DNA of 49,755 bases from assembly GCF_900169785.1 (NCBI RefSeq), contig NZ_FWER01000040.1:1-49755 (forward strand), written 5' to 3'. The position numbers were made by a program, and so were the translations under genes. A model generated the notes under the pieces. That model worked only from the letters and a program-made list of their open reading frames with translations, was not told where the DNA came from and made no database searches. The DNA is from Rhizobium sullae. GTDB taxonomy: Bacteria > Pseudomonadota > Alphaproteobacteria > Rhizobiales > Rhizobiaceae. This document shows positions 1-7,611 of the stretch, piece by piece. Positions within the stretch are counted from its first letter, which is position 1. Every line of letters starts with the position of its first letter.

Positions 1-171
1 GCATTAGACGTTTTCAATGATTTCTCAGCAGAAATGATCACGGACTATGCGCGCGAAAGCAGCCGAATCTTTGCCGTGGCGGCAAAGGCTGCGAAAGAGA
101 CCGAGACAATCGCACGCGGCGAGGCCTTGCGGACGATCGAGGACATCGCAGCCAGTTCGGTTGCTCCCTGA
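1..171 (+). CDS. C-terminal part of a helical, possibly phasin-like protein
   Basis: An open frame enters from the left edge and ends at TGA 169-171, giving the last 56 residues of a protein whose start lies outside the window. The visible part is Ala-, Glu- and Lys-rich with no proline until the end, and reads as a continuous amphipathic helix (YARESSRIFAVAAKAAKETE). That composition resembles the tail of phasins, which coat polyhydroxyalkanoate granules, and those genes often sit among stress genes in rhizobia. The family call is a guess from composition only. The adjacent gene is on the opposite strand and converges with it, leaving 28 bases between the stops. Confidence 0.4.
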   Translation, partial: ALDVFNDFSAEMITDYARESSRIFAVAAKAAKETETIARGEALRTIEDIAASSVAP

Positions 172-199
172 CGCCTGCATACAGTACGTCGGTCGTCTG

Positions 200-529
200 C
201 TAGCTGGGCGTTGCGGCCTCGCTCTCCATGGCTTCGGCAGCCGTGTACATGAGGTCGTGCATCTTTTCGCGAATGAATGCTTCATCGGCAGCCTGGCCGG
301 CGGCATTGAAGTCCACGACAATCTTCCGCAGCAAATCCTGATCTTCCGGTGAGGCGAGGGCCGTTGCCACAACCTCATCCACATAAGCCTCGAGGTCGTT
401 TCGGCCGATTGCAGCGGCAACCCATTCTGCCAACAGGCGGTTTCGGCGGGCCCGAACCTTCAGTGATCGCTCAAGGTCGAGAATGTATTTGTCTTCAAGC
501 GCCCGTCTTCTATCGTCCAAGGATGTCAT
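200..529 (-). CDS. ATPase inhibitor subunit zeta (DUF1476)
   Basis: A 109-residue protein of the alphaproteobacterial zeta-subunit family, which binds the F1 head of ATP synthase and blocks ATP hydrolysis. Recognisable features are the start MTSLDDRRRALEDKY, the basic stretch KVRARRNRLLAEW, the acidic segment DLEAYVDEVV and the EDQDLLRKIVVDFNAAG region, in the family's usual order and length. I start at ATG 527-529 because AGGAG lies 8 bases upstream; the frame is open for 11 more codons without a ribosome site. It sits away from any atp operon, so it may be an additional copy. A short ORF (510-617) with a strong ribosome site runs into its start. Confidence 0.85.
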   Translation of the reverse strand: MTSLDDRRRALEDKYILDLERSLKVRARRNRLLAEWVAAAIGRNDLEAYVDEVVATALASPEDQDLLRKIVVDFNAAGQAADEAFIREKMHDLMYTAAEAMESEAATPS

Positions 530-617
530 GTGAAAGCTCTCCTTTTTTCTCGCCGCGCGCAAAGGCCGGGTGCGGTCGAGTGTGATCAGATGAAAACAGG
601 ACTTGCTTGTGCGCCAT
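510..617 (-). pseudogene. Short ORF with GroEL-like start, possible groEL remnant or leader peptide
   Basis: A 35-codon frame starts at ATG 615-617 behind GGAGGTAAGGTC, a very good ribosome site. Its first residues MAHKQVLF are, from memory, the characteristic start of a GroEL subtype found in Proteobacteria; after that the match is lost. The frame ends 20 bases inside the zeta gene (start at 529), so ribosomes on it would finish just past the zeta ribosome site. It may be the residue of a deleted groEL whose promoter and ribosome site now serve the zeta gene, or a leader peptide. Eight residues is a short match, so chance is possible. Confidence 0.3.
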
Positions 618-1043
618 GACCTTACCTCCGTTTGAGGCGACTATACGCGCGCGACGGCAAGACGCTTTGATAGCGATCAGGCTCGCTCGTTTGAAAACGC
701 TGTGACAGGGCCTGCCGTTCCCGACTTGTTGTTCGATTGAGCAATTTGGCCGACCGCAAGGACCCCGCTGATGGTGGCCTGACGGATGAGCCACCTCTCT
801 CCGAGGATGAATTATATCAAGGATGACCGTCGCCACTGCAGAAGACGACGGCAGTGTTCGAACCACGCCGAGTGGATACGTATTTCTCCATTTGAGCGAT
901 CCGGTCAGATCACGGAAACAGTTCGCACCGTGCCCGCTTCTTTCTTCGTCCAAAGTTTTTCCGTCATCTCCGTCGCAAGCATCATGGACCAGAAGCGCTC
1001 GGCCGATTTGCAAACAGACTTGGCAACAGGTTTATATGGGACC
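618..1043. other. Region without a confidently recognised gene
   Basis: About 425 bases between the GroEL-like start and the DUF309 gene. On the plus strand one short frame ends with DEPPLSEDELYQG and TGA at 824-826. It overlaps by ATGA a second frame starting at ATG 823 (MTVATAEDDGSVRTTPSGYV, 88 codons, ending at 1089). The overlap and the acidic, protein-like ending hint at coupled small genes, but I recognise neither, and the second frame becomes Ser/Pro-rich and low in complexity halfway, as a broken gene would. The DUF309 frame is open back to 786 without homology. Confidence 0.3.
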
Positions 1044-1640
1044 ATGGTCATTGCCATTATGTCATCCGCTTCGGCTATCGGTGTTGTGAAACGTCCTCGT
1101 TTGTTGCCGCAAAGAAGTTTTCCGGACTATGCTTATCTGCCGGGTCGGCAGCCGCATCCGGTGCGTGATCCCGCGGGGCACAGCTATCATGTCGGACCTT
1201 TGCCCCTCGCAGCAAAGGCATCGTTGGATTCTGACGCCTTCGCCTGGGGCGAAGATCTCTTCAATCACGGCTATTACTGGGAGGCGCATGAGGCTTGGGA
1301 AGGCCTTTGGCAGGTAGCGGAACGCGGCAGTGCAATGCGCATGCTCCTGAAGGGATTAATTCTGGTTTCGGCGGCGGGTGTGAAAATCCGCGAGGGTAAA
1401 CATGACGCAACCGTACGTCATGCCGGACGCGCCGCCGCATTGTTTCGCCGATTGATGATAGGGCCGCGTCACCCCTTCGCGCGGGCACTTGGCATGTCGC
1501 CGGCGGTGCTTGCTGAGCACGTGGAGATAGCCGCGAGAACGCCCGCTGTTTTAGCGTCGACGATGCCGGGACAGCCTGAACCGGTGTTTGATTTTATCCT
1601 CGGGGCAAAATCACGTGCGAGTGGGCAAGCTCACCTTTAA
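1044..1640 (+). CDS. DUF309 domain-containing protein
   Basis: Roughly 198 residues. The family's opening is seen at DYAYLPGRQPHPVRDPAGHS, followed by the core motif HGYYWEAHEAWEGLWQVAE and the helical stretch LLKGLILVSAAGVKIREG. DUF309 proteins are all-helical with conserved Glu and His residues (here in YWEAHEAWE) and have no established biochemical role. The start is uncertain: ATG 1044 and ATG 1059 are both in frame and neither has a strong ribosome site; the frame is open upstream to 786 with nothing recognisable. The next gene converges on it. Confidence 0.75.
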   Translation: MVIAIMSSASAIGVVKRPRLLPQRSFPDYAYLPGRQPHPVRDPAGHSYHVGPLPLAAKASLDSDAFAWGEDLFNHGYYWEAHEAWEGLWQVAERGSAMRMLLKGLILVSAAGVKIREGKHDATVRHAGRAAALFRRLMIGPRHPFARALGMSPAVLAEHVEIAARTPAVLASTMPGQPEPVFDFILGAKSRASGQAHL

Positions 1641-1766
1641 CTGTTCTGAACTGCAAGCGCGGCTCCGTGTGACCGCAGGTGAGAAAGGGACGACGGGGGT
1701 GCTCGGTGACCCGCTTTTCGGGCGCGCAAAGTCGCCGGAAGAACGAATCAACTAGCCGTCAGCTGG

Positions 1767-2993
1767 TCAACAAGTCAGAAGCGCTGTCTCCATCGTCCCT
1801 TTGGCTTCTCCGGAACGATCCGCCATTGCGGCCATGAACATCGAAACGGTGTTCCTGCCGTTCCGCTTCGCGTCATAGAGCGCAGCATCGGCGCCTTTGA
1901 TCAGGTCCTCAAGCGAGAATTCCGACGTTTTGCCATAAGCCACGCCGAGACTGGCTGTGACGACGTGTCCGTCGCTGAGCCCGCGATGTTGGATACCGAG
2001 GGATTCTATCGCCGCCCTTGTCCTTTCCGCCATCGCTTGTGCCGCATCGCGGTCGGCATTGGCCATCAACACGAGGATCTCCTCGCCGCCGAAGCGGAAG
2101 GTTTCGCCCGCACTTGCCACTTCGCGCAAAATGCACCGGCAGACGGCGCGGATGCAGTCGTCGCCGTCGATATGGCCGTGAACATCGTTGAAGAGCTTGA
2201 ACCTGTCGATATCAAGCATGATCACCGCGACCGAAGCGGCGGCATCTCCCCCGCACCAGATCGTATCGCGATTCCGCGCCAGCGAATGGCGGTTGAAAAG
2301 GCCGGTGAGTTCATCGCGCTCCGATTTGCGCTCCAGCTCAGCATGCAGCAGGCCGCCGCGCAGCTGATGGAGGAAATTCATCCGATCCTTGTGCTCCATG
2401 AAATAGGCACTCATCGCCAGAAAAATGGCGAGGGTAACGTAAAAGGTGACAATTCCGGTATAGGTGACCGCATCAAAGGACCCGTTCAACTTCGTCGTCG
2501 TGAATTGCACGGTGCACATCAGCACGAGGCCGAGCACGATGGTCGCAAAGCGCGGCCGCAGCGCGATGACGAAAAACAGGAATGCGGCGACATTGCCGTT
2601 CTGGTAGACGAACAAGTAGGGACTATGACTGTAGACCGCGACCGACATCGGCAAAAGAACGCCGAGCAACGCGACGGCAATGGATAGCAAGTCGTAGTTC
2701 CGTGCGGTCGGCCAGCGCCTCAAGGCCAGCACGCTGAACAACGCAAATGGCGTGAAAACTCCAAACCGCACCGCAACGAGTTCGGAGAACACATCCGGCA
2801 TCATCGTGGCGTCGCCGAAGAACACCATATCGTAGATCAGCGTGCCGATCAGAGCCCAGATGGCTGCGAGCCTGACCCGGCTTGCCGCATAGTCGCAAAG
2901 GAAAGCCGCCTCAACGGTTGGTGTAAAACGTAGCAGCCTAAATCCGTTGCCGATTTGACGATCGACGTCCTCTAGCGTCGCGACGCCCATCAT
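1767..2993 (-). CDS. Membrane diguanylate cyclase (GGDEF domain)
   Basis: A 408-residue protein that should make cyclic di-GMP from two GTP. The first half (about residues 40-215) carries several hydrophobic segments, consistent with five or six membrane helices forming a sensor. A GGDEF domain follows from about residue 230, with DELTGLFNR, the metal-binding LDIDRFKLFND and the signature FRFGGEEI. GGEEF-type signatures are usually active; here the last residue is Ile. The usual product-inhibition motif RxxD a few residues before the signature is absent (the stretch is ASAGETF), so feedback inhibition at that site is unlikely. ATG 2991-2993 has GGAGAG upstream. It stands alone, with no EAL domain. 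Confidence 0.9.
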   Translation of the reverse strand: MMGVATLEDVDRQIGNGFRLLRFTPTVEAAFLCDYAASRVRLAAIWALIGTLIYDMVFFGDATMMPDVFSELVAVRFGVFTPFALFSVLALRRWPTARNYDLLSIAVALLGVLLPMSVAVYSHSPYLFVYQNGNVAAFLFFVIALRPRFATIVLGLVLMCTVQFTTTKLNGSFDAVTYTGIVTFYVTLAIFLAMSAYFMEHKDRMNFLHQLRGGLLHAELERKSERDELTGLFNRHSLARNRDTIWCGGDAAASVAVIMLDIDRFKLFNDVHGHIDGDDCIRAVCRCILREVASAGETFRFGGEEILVLMANADRDAAQAMAERTRAAIESLGIQHRGLSDGHVVTASLGVAYGKTSEFSLEDLIKGADAALYDAKRNGRNTVSMFMAAMADRSGEAKGTMETALLTC

Positions 2994-3112
2994 CGACTCT
3001 CCGGTTCAAGAAGCAGACTTACGTCTTCGTAACAAAAAAGTCTGAATACGTCCTAAAGAGCTATTATGCGCGCCTCACGTTGTTGGGAATGTCCTGATCC
3101 CGAGGCATCCCA

Positions 3113-3913
3113 CTATCTCGCCATCCTAGCGCGAGTCGCGCTGAAGCCAAGTCGCTCCGAGATCTCGTTCGAAGCCGCAAGAAGGCTCTCGAGATACTGC
3201 GTACGATTGCGCAATCCGTCTTCCTTTGGCGCAACGAGACAAAGAGTTGCTACCGCTTGGCCGTCGACCTGTTTTACCGGAGCGGCAAAGCAATGGGTAA
3301 AATTCTCAACCGCGCTATTGAAGGTAAAATAGCCGTCGATCGCCGCCTGTCTAACCTCGGCTATGAACTTCGCCGGATCAAGGGGATTGCCATTCGGCAG
3401 CACAAAGTCATCTGCTGGGATGAAATCGAGAATTTCGCTGTCTGTCAGATGTGAGACGAGGAGCCGTCCAGAGGCCGTCCATGGGATCGGCACTAACTCG
3501 CCAATGTTGGACGAAATCCGGAAAGGCCTGATTCCCTCCCGCATCATCGCCACGGTATATTTGTTGCCCTCCAATAGGCACATCTGCGCTGTCTCACGGG
3601 TTTCGGTGGCAAGACGCACCAGCATCTCTTCGGATTCGCGCATCAGATCGAACTGATCGGCGTAAGCCGTGCCGAGAAAATACAGCTTCCGCCCAACGAA
3701 GACCCGCCCATCGCCGCCTTGGTAGTCGAGCATGCCGTGGCGCAAGAGGAGATTGACCAACTCATAGACCGAGGAGCGGGGAGCACCAATTTCAACGGCG
3801 ATCTCGTTTGGTCTCATCGGTTGACGCTTGACCCGCAGAAACTCAAGAATCTCGAAGGCGCGATCAAGCCCACGCATGCGTCGCGATGTGATGTCCTCTG
3901 CGCTGTCGGCCAT
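3113..3913 (-). CDS. IclR-family transcriptional regulator
   Basis: A 266-residue regulator. An N-terminal winged helix (RRMRGLDRAFEILEFL to the recognition region IGAPRSSVYELVNLLLRHG) is followed by an IclR effector domain with the typical stretch GELVPIPWTASGRLLVSHL near the middle. ATG 3911-3913 has GAGG 6 bases upstream; the longer frame to 4123 has no support. It is the last gene of a same-strand series (binding protein, two permeases, ATPase, RidA, IclR). It probably controls that series and the divergent PLP enzyme gene through the paired sites at 7468-7501, sensing an amino acid or keto acid ligand. Confidence 0.88.
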   Translation of the reverse strand: MADSAEDITSRRMRGLDRAFEILEFLRVKRQPMRPNEIAVEIGAPRSSVYELVNLLLRHGMLDYQGGDGRVFVGRKLYFLGTAYADQFDLMRESEEMLVRLATETRETAQMCLLEGNKYTVAMMREGIRPFRISSNIGELVPIPWTASGRLLVSHLTDSEILDFIPADDFVLPNGNPLDPAKFIAEVRQAAIDGYFTFNSAVENFTHCFAAPVKQVDGQAVATLCLVAPKEDGLRNRTQYLESLLAASNEISERLGFSATRARMAR

Positions 3914-3966
3914 AATTACCTCGTTCGATGTCGGACACGACCCGTACAGGGCCGCATCCCATGACC

Positions 3967-4356
3967 TCACGTCCTGTCGGCACGATAGGCGATGCAGTCC
4001 ACTTCGACTTTGCAATCGACCATCATCCGCGACTGGACGCAAGCGCGCGCTGGCGGGTTTTTCCCGAAGTACTCGGCATAGACCCCGTTGAAGCTCCAGA
4101 AATCGCGCGGATCGTCGAGCCAAACACCGACACGCACAACGTCCTCGATTCCATAGCCGGTCTCGTCCAGGATGGCGATCAGGTTTTCGATTGCCTTGCG
4201 GGACTGGGGGATAATGCCCCCGCCGATGATTTCGCCCTTCTCCATCGGCACCTGGCCCGATACGTGAAGCCAGCCATTAGCCTCAACGGCGCGGGCAAAG
4301 GGCAGGGGTTGTCCGCCAGCCCCGGTTTCTCCGACGCCGTAGCGCTTGATAGTCAT
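3967..4356 (-). CDS. RidA family enamine/imine deaminase
   Basis: A 129-residue YjgF/YER057c/UK114 protein. Visible family features are the segment NGWLHVSGQVPMEKGEIIGG, DVVRVGVWLDD and the C-terminal PPARACVQSRMMVDCKVEVD, whose Arg corresponds to the substrate-carboxylate-binding arginine of active RidA. RidA proteins hydrolyse reactive 2-amino-acrylate-type enamines released by PLP enzymes. It lies between the amino-acid ABC ATPase gene and the iclR gene in one orientation, and the divergent gene at 7612 encodes a PLP enzyme of a family that makes such intermediates, so a role in clearing its by-products is likely. AGAGAG precedes the start. Confidence 0.9.
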   Translation of the reverse strand: MTIKRYGVGETGAGGQPLPFARAVEANGWLHVSGQVPMEKGEIIGGGIIPQSRKAIENLIAILDETGYGIEDVVRVGVWLDDPRDFWSFNGVYAEYFGKNPPARACVQSRMMVDCKVEVDCIAYRADRT

Positions 4357-4406
4357 ACGATCTCTCTTTCTTTTTTGGAAAGCAATGCTCGATCACCTGG
4401 TTCCCG

Positions 4407-5177
4407 TCAGTTGAAACTGGACGTTTTCAGGAACTCGGCCAGCCGCTCGGTCTTCGGGTTTACGAACATCTCTTTCGGAGGTCCTTCCTCACAGATCACA
4501 CCCTTATTCATGAAGATCACGCGGGAGGAAACCTCGTAGGCAAAGCGCATTTCGTGGGTGACGAGCAGCATGCTCATACCATCGGCCGCCAAGCCCTTGA
4601 TAACCTGCAAAACTTCGCCGACGAGCTCCGGATCGAGCGCGGACGTGACTTCGTCAAACAGCATCAGGCGCGGGTTCATCGCGATGGCACGGGCAATCGC
4701 AACGCGCTGCTGCTGTCCACCGGAGAGCTGGCCGGGGTAGTGATCGGCACGAGACGCGAGACCCACCCGCTCGAGCCACTTTTCCGCGATGGCGCGCGCC
4801 TCCTCGCGCGGCATCTTCTTGACCTTCACCAGGCCGAGCATGACATTGCGGGCGGCCGTCATATGCGGGAACAGGTTGAATTGCTGGAACGCCATTCCAG
4901 TCAGCGCACGTTGACGCGCGATATCCCGTTCGCTCTTGCGTTTGCGGATCCCACCTGACTGCTCGTAGCCAATCTCTTCACCCTCCAGAAGGATGCGCCC
5001 GCCCTGGAATTCTTCGAGCATGTTGATGCAGCGTAGCATTGTTGTTTTGCCGGAGCCCGACGAGCCGATGATCGAGATGACCTCGCCCTGGTGCATGGTC
5101 AAATCAACGCCCTTCAGCACTTCAACCGCGCCATACTGTTTGTGGAGCCCCTGAATTTCGAGAAGTACCTTGCTCAT
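4407..5177 (-). CDS. Polar amino-acid ABC transporter ATP-binding protein
   Basis: A 256-residue ATPase of the GlnQ/HisP type that powers import through the two permeases encoded just upstream. Walker A is GSSGSGKTT, the signature is LSGGQQQR, and Walker B is LMLFDEVTSALDPE, where the usual Pro after DE is Val; the switch histidine is in LLVTHEM. An inserted charged loop around residues 80-95 (IRKRKSERD) is common in this subfamily. The start is ATG 5175-5177, 10 bases after the stop of the permease gene; the longer frame overlaps that gene and is not preferred. Confidence 0.93.
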   Translation of the reverse strand: MSKVLLEIQGLHKQYGAVEVLKGVDLTMHQGEVISIIGSSGSGKTTMLRCINMLEEFQGGRILLEGEEIGYEQSGGIRKRKSERDIARQRALTGMAFQQFNLFPHMTAARNVMLGLVKVKKMPREEARAIAEKWLERVGLASRADHYPGQLSGGQQQRVAIARAIAMNPRLMLFDEVTSALDPELVGEVLQVIKGLAADGMSMLLVTHEMRFAYEVSSRVIFMNKGVICEEGPPKEMFVNPKTERLAEFLKTSSFN

Positions 5178-5187
5178 GGTTGAGCCC

Positions 5188-5859
5188 TCACGACGGTACG
5201 GCTGTCTTGCGCTCGACATATTTGCCGAAACGCTCGATGCCGTAATTGATTACAAAGTAGAGAAGCCCCGCAAAGAAGTAGAACTGGAGGCTCATGAAAT
5301 TACGCGAGATGATCTCCTGCGTTCGCAACAGCAATTCGGCCACTCCGATCACCGAAAGAAGCGTCGAGGCTTTGACCATTTCTGCCGCGGTGTTAACCCA
5401 CGCGGGTAGGAACTGACGCAACGCTTGCGGCCAAAGGACATAGGCAAACGTTTGTCCGAAGGTGAGGCCGATCGCTTTTGCCGCTTCGGTTTGGCCCACA
5501 GGAATGGCCTGCAGGCCGCCGCGTACTATTTCTCCGACATGTGAGGAGCAGAAAACTGCCAAGGCGAGCACACCTGCCTGGAATGGGCCGAGTTCGATTC
5601 CGACGGTCGAAAGCACATAGTAACTTGCCAGGACGAGCACCAGAACCGGTGTTCCTCGGATGAAGTCCGTGTAAGCTCGGACGATCAGCCGCAGTATGCG
5701 ATTGCCGTAGACGAGCGCCAGCCCGACAAGAACTCCGAGCAGTGACCCGACGATGATCGCAAGCAGCGAGATTGAAACTGTGGCGCCGAGCCCCTTCAGG
5801 ATAACGAAGCGGGCAATCCAAAGCTGGTCGAGAAAAGGAGAAATGCTTGCCATGGGCAT
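5188..5859 (-). CDS. Polar amino-acid ABC transporter permease (second)
   Basis: A 223-residue inner-membrane permease of the HisM/GlnP type. Hydrophobic segments occur from about residues 20-45, 55-75, 85-110 and 185-210. The coupling loop typical of the family is seen as GGLQAIPVGQTEAAKAIGL, with the EAA motif region EAAKAIGLTFGQT. The start ATG 5857-5859 overlaps the TGA of the first permease by one base (TGATG), so translation is probably coupled. GTG 5862 and ATG 5853 are alternative starts. It should pair with the product of 5859-6521. Confidence 0.92.
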   Translation of the reverse strand: MPMASISPFLDQLWIARFVILKGLGATVSISLLAIIVGSLLGVLVGLALVYGNRILRLIVRAYTDFIRGTPVLVLVLASYYVLSTVGIELGPFQAGVLALAVFCSSHVGEIVRGGLQAIPVGQTEAAKAIGLTFGQTFAYVLWPQALRQFLPAWVNTAAEMVKASTLLSVIGVAELLLRTQEIISRNFMSLQFYFFAGLLYFVINYGIERFGKYVERKTAVPS

Positions 5860-6521
5860 CACCTCGGAACGGCAAGGCGGCGCTCGACGACGCGCATCAG
5901 CGCGGCAAGCACAGAGCAGGTTGCAACATAGAGGCCCGAGGCGACAAGCCAGGTCTCGATGACGCGGAAGCTCTCGACGTTGATCTTCCTCGCTTCAAAG
6001 GTCAGCTCCGGCACGGCAATTGCGGCTGCGAGCGAGGTATCCTTGAATAAGGAGATGATCGTCGAAGAAAGCGATGGCAATACATTGCGCAGCATAAGTG
6101 GTGTGATGATTGAGACCCGAATTTGCGTCGGCGTCAGCCCGATCGCAAGACCGGCTTCCGTCAGGCCTTTTTGAATAGACAGCAATCCGGCCCGGAACAC
6201 TTCCGCAAGATAAGCGCCGGAGTAGATCGATAGCACGCCGATGAAGCTCTGGATCTTGCCGAGCCGAACGCCCAGCTGCGGCAGGGCAAAGAAGGCGAAG
6301 AGAACGAGGACGAGAATCGGCAGATTCCGAATGATCGTGACATAGAGCGCTGCCGGTCTCTGCACCCAGCCGCTTTTCGATGTCAATGCAAAGGCAACGA
6401 GCAGACCGAGCGCTGCACCGATGGCGATGGAAACGAAAGCCAGGCCGAGACTGAGCAGCAAGCCTTCCAGGAGTTGATCGAAGCTGCGCCAGACGGCGGC
6501 GAAATTAAGCGTATAACCCAT
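5859..6521 (-). CDS. Polar amino-acid ABC transporter permease (first)
   Basis: A 220-residue permease, paralogous to its downstream neighbour, with hydrophobic segments near residues 18-42, 55-78, 90-115 and 190-210. The EAA region is SIQKGLTEAGLAIGLTPTQI and the conserved RNLPILVLVLF follows the second membrane segment. The start ATG 6519-6521 has AGGA about 7 bases upstream. A strong hairpin separates it from the binding-protein gene, so less permease than binding protein is expected. Confidence 0.92.
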   Translation of the reverse strand: MGYTLNFAAVWRSFDQLLEGLLLSLGLAFVSIAIGAALGLLVAFALTSKSGWVQRPAALYVTIIRNLPILVLVLFAFFALPQLGVRLGKIQSFIGVLSIYSGAYLAEVFRAGLLSIQKGLTEAGLAIGLTPTQIRVSIITPLMLRNVLPSLSSTIISLFKDTSLAAAIAVPELTFEARKINVESFRVIETWLVASGLYVATCSVLAALMRVVERRLAVPR

Positions 6522-6551
6522 GGCGCAGTCCTGCAATCAAGGGCGAGGAAA

Positions 6552-6574
6552 GGACGGAAGGAGACCTTCCGTCC
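6552..6574 (-). terminator. Hairpin between binding-protein and permease genes
   Basis: GGACGGAAGG, a 3-base loop and CCTTCCGTCC form a perfect 10-bp stem. It begins 10 bases after the stop of the binding-protein gene and is followed in transcript direction by TTTCC, not a full U tract. It could be a partial terminator or a barrier to 3' exonucleases, both of which would favour the binding protein over the membrane parts. The effect is inferred; the stem is seen directly. Confidence 0.7.
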
Positions 6575-6583
6575 TAGACGATT

Positions 6584-7432
6584 TTACTTATATTCAACCG
6601 GAAAACCGATCTGCGGCGGCGTGAGATCCTTGCCAAACCAAGTCTTGTAGGACTTGGCATAGAAATCGAACTCGACACCGGTCATTGCTTCGTGCAGGGC
6701 GGTGTTGACGAAGTTCAGCCAGTCCTGATCGCCGCGCTTGACGCCGCAGGCGTAGCTTTGTGGATTCCAGCCATAGCCCGCGTCCTTGTAGCGGCCACTG
6801 TTCTGCGTCATGTACCAGGCAAGCGAGGACTGGTCCGTCGCAACCGTATCGGCGCGGCCGGATTCCAGCGCCTGATAGATGAGGTCCACCGATTCATACT
6901 GGTCCACGGTCGCTTCCGGGAGAGCGGCATGAACCATCGATTCCGCATAGACGTTCTGCAGCACTGAGACAGTCACGGAAGAGCCCGCAGCCTTAAGTGC
7001 AGCATAATCTGCATACTTGCCATCAGACTTCAGCATCAGGCCCACGCCCTCGCGGTAGTAGGGAATCGTGAAAGCAACCTGTTGCGCGCGTTCGCCCGTG
7101 ACGGTCATGAATTGGCAGGTGAGATCCACCTTATCGGTCGTGATGTTCGGAATGCGGGCGTCGGACGACTGGTTGACGAACTCGATCTTGTCGGGATCGC
7201 CGAAGAGCGCCTTGGCCACGATGCGGCCCATATCGATGTCAAAGCCCTGGAGCTTGTCGTCGGCACTCTTGAAGTGCCAAGGCGCGTTGGTGCTGCCGGT
7301 ACCCATGACCAGATGGCCACGGGACAACACTTCATCGAGCCTGCTCTTTGCCTCTTGAGCAGCGGCCGGCATTGCGGAAAGGACGAAAGCGGTGGCCAGC
7401 GAGAGCGCGCTGGTGCGCAGTGAGATGGTCAT
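6584..7432 (-). CDS. Polar amino-acid ABC transporter substrate-binding protein
   Basis: A 282-residue periplasmic protein. A signal peptide is clear (basic start MTISLRTS, hydrophobic core, cleavage near AMPAAAQ/E). The mature part has the family 3 solute-binding pattern, with GFDIDMGRIVAKALFG after the first strand, DLTCQFMTVTGERAQQVAFT, and ESGRADTVATDQSSLAWY in the second lobe. ATG 7430-7432 has AGGGGAA 5 bases upstream. It is the first gene of the importer series, transcribed away from the PLP enzyme gene. The ligand is probably the amino acid that the divergent enzyme attacks. Confidence 0.92.
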   Translation of the reverse strand: MTISLRTSALSLATAFVLSAMPAAAQEAKSRLDEVLSRGHLVMGTGSTNAPWHFKSADDKLQGFDIDMGRIVAKALFGDPDKIEFVNQSSDARIPNITTDKVDLTCQFMTVTGERAQQVAFTIPYYREGVGLMLKSDGKYADYAALKAAGSSVTVSVLQNVYAESMVHAALPEATVDQYESVDLIYQALESGRADTVATDQSSLAWYMTQNSGRYKDAGYGWNPQSYACGVKRGDQDWLNFVNTALHEAMTGVEFDFYAKSYKTWFGKDLTPPQIGFPVEYK

Positions 7433-7467
7433 GATGTTCCCCTGATGAACAGTTCGTTCTTTTGATG

Positions 7468-7501
7468 TCCAATATATCGGACATGAGTCCGCTTTATCGG
7501 A
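7468..7501. promoter_or_regulatory. Two tandem inverted-repeat operators, probable IclR sites
   Basis: Two 14-bp elements, TCCAATATATCGGA (7468-7481) and TCCGCTTTATCGGA (7488-7501), start exactly 20 bases apart and agree at 11 of 14 positions. Each is an inverted repeat of TCC(G) and CGGA around an AT-rich centre. The 20-base step, two helical turns, places them on one face of the DNA. They lie between the divergent start codons at 7432 and 7612, as expected for sites shared by both units and bound by the local IclR regulator. The sequence is seen; the regulator assignment is inference. Confidence 0.6.
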
Positions 7502-7611
7502 TTGACGTAGTGAGCGCCAAGATGCATAGATTGTCAAGGGATGATGTATGGTGAGAAGCGCGGTTCAGATTCAGACGAGTTCGATCAGCACTCAGTGGAG
7601 CACTTTTGAGC

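Noticed and set aside
3914..4123. 70-residue N-terminal extension of the IclR regulator
   Set aside because: It runs through the end of the ridA gene, and a good ribosome site stands before the ATG at 3911-3913.
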